This document shows, in pieces, positions 59,601 through 64,000 of a DNA stretch of 64,000 bases (positions are counted from its first letter, which is position 1; each line of letters opens with the position of its first letter). Both the position numbers and the translations under genes were made by a program. This DNA comes from Acanthochlamys bracteata. Its lineage: Eukaryota > Streptophyta > Magnoliopsida > Pandanales > Velloziaceae. The stretch covers positions 4,402,001-4,466,000 of the forward strand of contig CM034133.1 of NCBI GenBank assembly GCA_019914995.1, in the 5' to 3' direction. Under the pieces are notes generated by a model. That model did no database searches, was not told where the DNA came from, and worked only from the letters and a program-made list of their open reading frames with translations.

Positions 59601-62600
59601 AGTCAGTTTTTTTGGTATTCTTGCTCTATTGTTCGAACAATACGTAAGTTGAGCTACTCGACAAACATAGCATTTATGCAGTAACTTTCTGCTGATAAAT
59701 GGACCAAAGTCAAGACAGATTACTCAACAGAAAAAGGTGCAGAAATTAAATTTTGGCTATTAGCACCATCAATATGTCGGTGGAGCAGGATTTCATGCTG
59801 TGTGTTATGTTTAGACAACAAATATAGACCCTCTACTGGTAGCTCCAGCGATTACATAAGTTCATTGTTGATTCGAATATAGAAACTTGCAAACGTATCA
59901 ACGAGGAAAATGTAAATATCGAATACTGTATTTGGTTTTTGTATGTGATGTTATTCAGTGTTCTGGTTGATTATAACCTGTTGATCTTATCCATATGGTG
60001 ATGTACCACGTTAATCTTATCTGAACTATATTCAGAAACCAAGGATAAATAAAAACATTTTTTTCTATCCGAAAACCAAATAGATAGAAGACGCAGTTTT
60101 AATTTGAACGTTATAAGGAGCCACCAAATGCATAACAGTTTCCGCAAATAAACTTATTCAAAGCACCAGAGCAGGTACTGATTAACTTTTTTTCGTTTTA
60201 AGTTTCCAACCTCTTGTGAGTTTGTTTTTTTTTTGTTGGAGAAGAATTTTCTGAATTTTTTCAATCTCAATCAAAGTTCTCACTTGAACCAATTTGAAAA
60301 TTTTTGGAAGAGATGTCTCCTCATAATGCGACAGTGGCACTAACTAAAAATTTTATTAAGGAAGGTTTTTAACAAGCCTTCTGGTAGAACTTTTCAACAG
60401 CTTCATTTCCAATTCTGCAGCATTACTAGCCAATCATGGATCATCGATCCTTGATTAGTTGAGCTTGCAAGTTCTCTTACTTAACTTCTCAACGGTTCTT
60501 TTGTTTGTTTCAAAATTTTCATTCCGTAACCTGCGATTTTGATGAATTCATCCATGAATGTTCATCAGAATTTCGTTGTTGTTTACAGTTTAGAATTGGA
60601 TTTATGGCGATCCAACTTTTGCAATGCACTTTATGTGTTTGTTAAAATGCAGCAGAATATTGACGCATAAATCGTAGGACATATCATGACCGCAATGATC
60701 ATCGTAACCGGTATTCTTCATATTCATCAAGCTGGTCTGGTGATCGAATTCTAGAAATCCTGCCTTCGGCCAGGTTAGACTTAGACTACTGACAAGATCC
60801 GCTGCTGCCTTTACGTTTTAAATCTTTGCTAGCAACAGAAAACGCCTCTTTGCTTCGGTAGTGGGTAAGAAATAACCTATCGCAGTATAAAGAAAGTGCA
60901 ACCAACTCTTTAGAACCAGGGGAAAAGCCATATGGTTTTCAATCATTTTATATGAAGAATTTTATAAGGATTGGCTGATAATATCTGAAGTTGTTGCTAG
61001 CAAACGGCACATTTTATTTGCTCGATCAAGTTTATGCTTTTCTTGCACTGCTAACCTTGCTTTTTAAAACATGGTTTTGCAAGACAACGTGGCTTTAGCT
61101 TCACGTAACAACTAGCATTAACAATTAATTAGTGAAAGGCAGATGAGTGCATTGAATGCTTGCATCATCACGGTTGCATAAGTGCGTTGTCTTACTTATC
61201 TATTTTGTTGTAGATTCAGCTAAAAGCTATTGGATTTTGTTTTCTAGTGAATCAATTCATAACACCTGTAAGTTTGATTCCCAATTTTCTAAGTTTTTAG
61301 TTGCGAAATGTTCCTACATAAAGGTATTGATTTTAGCTTCTATTTTTCTGTTGTTAGATTTATGAAACGTTGGTGTCAGAAAAAGTTCCTGTATTTTTAA
61401 CTAGAGAACCACATTACATTTGGATTTTGGAATAATATTTTCGAGAAGTTTAAGTAATTAATACGGATAAATTAGTCATTAATAAGCTTGGTTATAATGT
61501 GTTAGTATGTTTATCAAATTACTGGCCACAACTGGAAACTCTTTATTTGCTTTTTACTTGAGGTAGAAATTGTACTTGGTATTGTCAGGTTAAATTTATC
61601 CCAGACATTGTAGATCGCATACGTGCAAACTATAAAAATCTGTTAAGAAAATCAATGTGTTTTCTATCTAGCTTTTGAAGTTTCCATCATAAAAAAATCG
61701 ACGAATATTTTACCTGAAAGCTTGTAACTAGCATGATAGTCTAACCTTCTAGATTCAAAACCATTCAATTTGTTGAAAGAGTTGTATCACTGAAAGTTCT
61801 ATTAGTACTCAAACTGTTTAGCATGTAGGTACCATAGTCGAATCGTTACCTAATTCCAAGTAGAATATATTTTTTCTTTTACAGTTATACTGCATTCAAA
61901 GTTTTTGATTCAGGAACAACCATTAGTTCAGAGATCATTATCCACTCACTAGCAGGTAAGTTTTCCATTTAAAATATTTAAGCATGACAACGTTAAAAAT
62001 TAAACTCTTAGGGATTGACTCTCAACCATCAATTGAACCCTAATATGTTCTAAAAGGTCAATGCATGAATAGTATAGAAATACATGAATGGATAAGTGAT
62101 GATGCATACAAGGGGAAAGGGAAGGATAGAGAAGAACATTTGAATTCCCAATTCCGAAACATAAAAGAAAATTAAAATAAAATTGGACCATGGAAATTGA
62201 ATATTCTTCCAAAAGACGAAGAATCCATTAAGAAAGAACTTCTAATCAAGGAAACGATAGCAGCAACGTTCTCCTGCATGCGTAACATACATTTCAAAGT
62301 TTTGTAAAGAACCTGCTATTCTAACCAAAGAACATAATTCACTCCAAGAGACTTTTGGGTTCTAAATTGCGATGCCTGTGACGGCTAGCTGTTGGTTATT
62401 GTCTGACCAAGACAGCTTAAAAAAATATTGCATAACTAATTTCTAAGTGAAAACCTAAATCTTTTGGGTCAATAACAACTTCTCAATTAGTGGGCCAATG
62501 GCACGAACACGTTTTTCATTCGGTCGAGCTTATAACTTGGTAGTTGGGTGCGTTTATGTGATGGACTAACAAGAACGAAAGAACCATAACCAAGTATTTG

Positions 62601-62650
62601 CAATTTAATCTCCTGCATTTATTTTCATTTATACTTGATAATTGTGTAAA
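59601..62650. other. Intergenic DNA downstream of the AAE pseudogene
   Basis: No clear gene. Two exon-like stretches are worth noting. At about 60670-60791 (+) an open stretch reads YHDRNDHRNRYSSYSSSW and runs on to a stop. At about 61884-61954 (+) an open stretch between TTTTACAG and GCAG|GTAAG reads YTAFKVFDSGTTISSEIIIH. I cannot assign either to a family. Confidence 0.3.
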
Positions 62651-62699
62651 AGGATTGTTTTGTTGATTTAATGTTAAAAGGATCGTTACACTTTTTGTT

Positions 62700-63091
62700 T
62701 TTATGTATTCTCATTGTTCTCACCACACTCAACCGCCCATTCATGCTTTTGCTTCTCTCCTCCTTTCACCCAACTACATGTACATATATGTTCCCTGTTA
62801 TCCTTCTCTTCTCTATCTCCTCTCTGCTCTCCTCTTCTCTTCAAATCTTTGACAGCTTCAAGGTAATTTTCTTTGCACAATGCTAGTTTTATTAGCTTTC
62901 TAATTGTATCTCTTGAATATGTCTCTCTGAAATGATATTTTCAATAGAGCATATGTAGATGCTTTCATACCTTAGGGGTCAGTTTGAAATTCCTTTGTAT
63001 TAATTGTTTTTCTGCCTTTGATTCTGCAGAGAGAAGAGGAGTAGAGATGGAGAGCGCTGGTGGAGATAATCTGGGTTGCGAGCACAATGAA
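62700..63091 (+). CDS. Possible 5' end of a gene leaving the right edge
   Basis: A pyrimidine-rich leader-like stretch (about 62740-62861) ends at TTCAAG|GTAATT. An acceptor TTCTGCAG at about 63029 is followed by ATG at 63047 and an open stretch, MESAGGDNLGCEHNE, that ends at GAA|GTAAGA (63091). The layout is that of a plant gene with an intron in its leader. Later exons are not seen up to 64000, so the product is unknown. Confidence 0.35.
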
Positions 63092-64000
63092 GTAAGATGG
63101 ATTCTGAATGCTTTTAGATTTCAATGAGTTTAGACCGGTGATACTAGCTTTATTGATATTCTTTAGCATACTAGTTATAGCATCTTGTTTAAATTTAAAT
63201 GACATTCTTTAGTTTATAGAAATCTAATGCAATTATTAGTTTGGCCAAAGAATTCGTCATGAATTTTCTTCATTAATTTTTTCAAGATATATCTGTGAAT
63301 AGACGTCTTTTTCTTTTATTTTAGAAGATTTGTACTACATAAAACATTTTTTTGAGATAACATTGCATAAACCCATTGTATTCCATAAACTGTACTTAAT
63401 CCATTTGCCTACCGTTTTAGTTCCGATATCCAGACAATTCAGTTCTGCTTCAGTAGAGCTTTTACATCTCTTGCATAGAGAGGAGTTCTATTTCTTCAAG
63501 AAAGATGATTACAGACTAAGAAGTAAAAACTGAACTTTTCAACAAGGTGTCTCCTGTTTATTGGTGGTTGCCCTGATGCCGATGTCTGGTACTGATTTAT
63601 ACACACAAAAATAGGCGATGGTTTTCAAATATGCAACTGCTTGCTTTTAACTTTAGTTTGTCTTACATGATAGTCATGATCCAAAAGAATGGTCCCCTAG
63701 CTGTATACAGTAGGATTGCTTTTTTGTTTCATATTTCTACTTGTGCAATTCATTCGAATGGTAAGGCATCCTAATCAAACGCCAAGACAAATAATATAAA
63801 TGAATGGATCCAAAAATTGCATATCTGTCGAATTGTGGTTGGCTGATACAGCAGAAGAACCTTCTTGAGATATGGTCATGAATCTCATGACATAATACTA
63901 TGCTCTCCAAGAAAGATAATAAAGTTTAGGTGTGAGAACCTAATAACTTGATTACCTTTTTCTTCTTTCATAGGCTACGAGTATTCTTTATTTTTCCCTC
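63092..64000. other. Probable intron or intergenic DNA at the right edge
   Basis: No protein family recognised. The frame at 63330-63533 has no supporting features. Confidence 0.3.

Noticed and set aside
1..64000. tRNA, rRNA and CRISPR-like arrays
   Set aside because: I looked for cloverleaf-type box sequences, rRNA-like conserved stretches and regular short repeats with spacers. The only regular arrays are AT-rich or minisatellite repeats without spacers. A tRNA scan could still find something that reading by eye misses.

Overview
The window looks like nuclear DNA of a flowering plant, most likely a eudicot. It is AT-rich, its genes have short exons and long AT-rich introns with GT..AG borders, and the proteins belong to land-plant families: a P-class PPR protein, a RING-CH/DUF3675 E3 ligase, SAR1, FAR1-RELATED SEQUENCE, an ESF1-like cysteine-rich peptide and a plant acyl-activating enzyme. 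The species cannot be named from the sequence.

Layout. 1-5640: a decayed Ty3/gypsy (chromovirus-like) element, cut in its gag by a 723-bp insertion that carries a clean 9-bp target duplication. 5640-10270: mostly non-coding, with a broken PP4R3/SMEK gene on the minus strand, a degenerate telomere-like tract and MITEs. 10280-13918: an intact PPR gene behind a spliced 5' leader with two tiny uORFs. 14930-19850: transposon-derived DNA, including one inverted-repeat element holding three tandem ~220-bp units and a 260-bp Tourist-like MITE with TAA duplications. 19969-23478 (minus): a complete seven-exon RING-CH E3 ligase of 227 aa. 23500-30300: AT-rich intergenic DNA. 30310-31430 (minus): a broken FAR1-related gene with two FAR1 domains. 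32440-38130: a dense MITE field around an intact two-exon secreted peptide gene (35685-36091, 110 aa, ten cysteines). 38632-41144: an intact three-exon SAR1 GTPase gene. 42394-47170: a decayed PIF/Harbinger element (transposase plus Myb/SANT-like partner, minus strand) and a ~100-bp minisatellite. 47915-52520: a second copy of the gag-inserting element, then a Ty1/copia element on the minus strand that has lost its reverse transcriptase. 52660-55580: MITEs. 55712-59600: a broken peroxisomal-type acyl-activating enzyme gene with introns kept. 59600-64000: non-coding, with a possible first coding exon of a gene that leaves the right edge.

Four genes appear functional (PPR, RING-CH E3, ESF1-like, SAR1), and each joined coding sequence was checked for reading frame across its splice sites. 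They belong to unrelated pathways: organelle RNA processing, ubiquitination at membranes, seed or reproductive peptide signalling, and COPII budding. Three other host genes (PP4R3, FRS, AAE) are decayed copies. I found no gene cluster that looks like a new pathway or defence system. The most unusual material is transposon biology and the cysteine-rich peptide.
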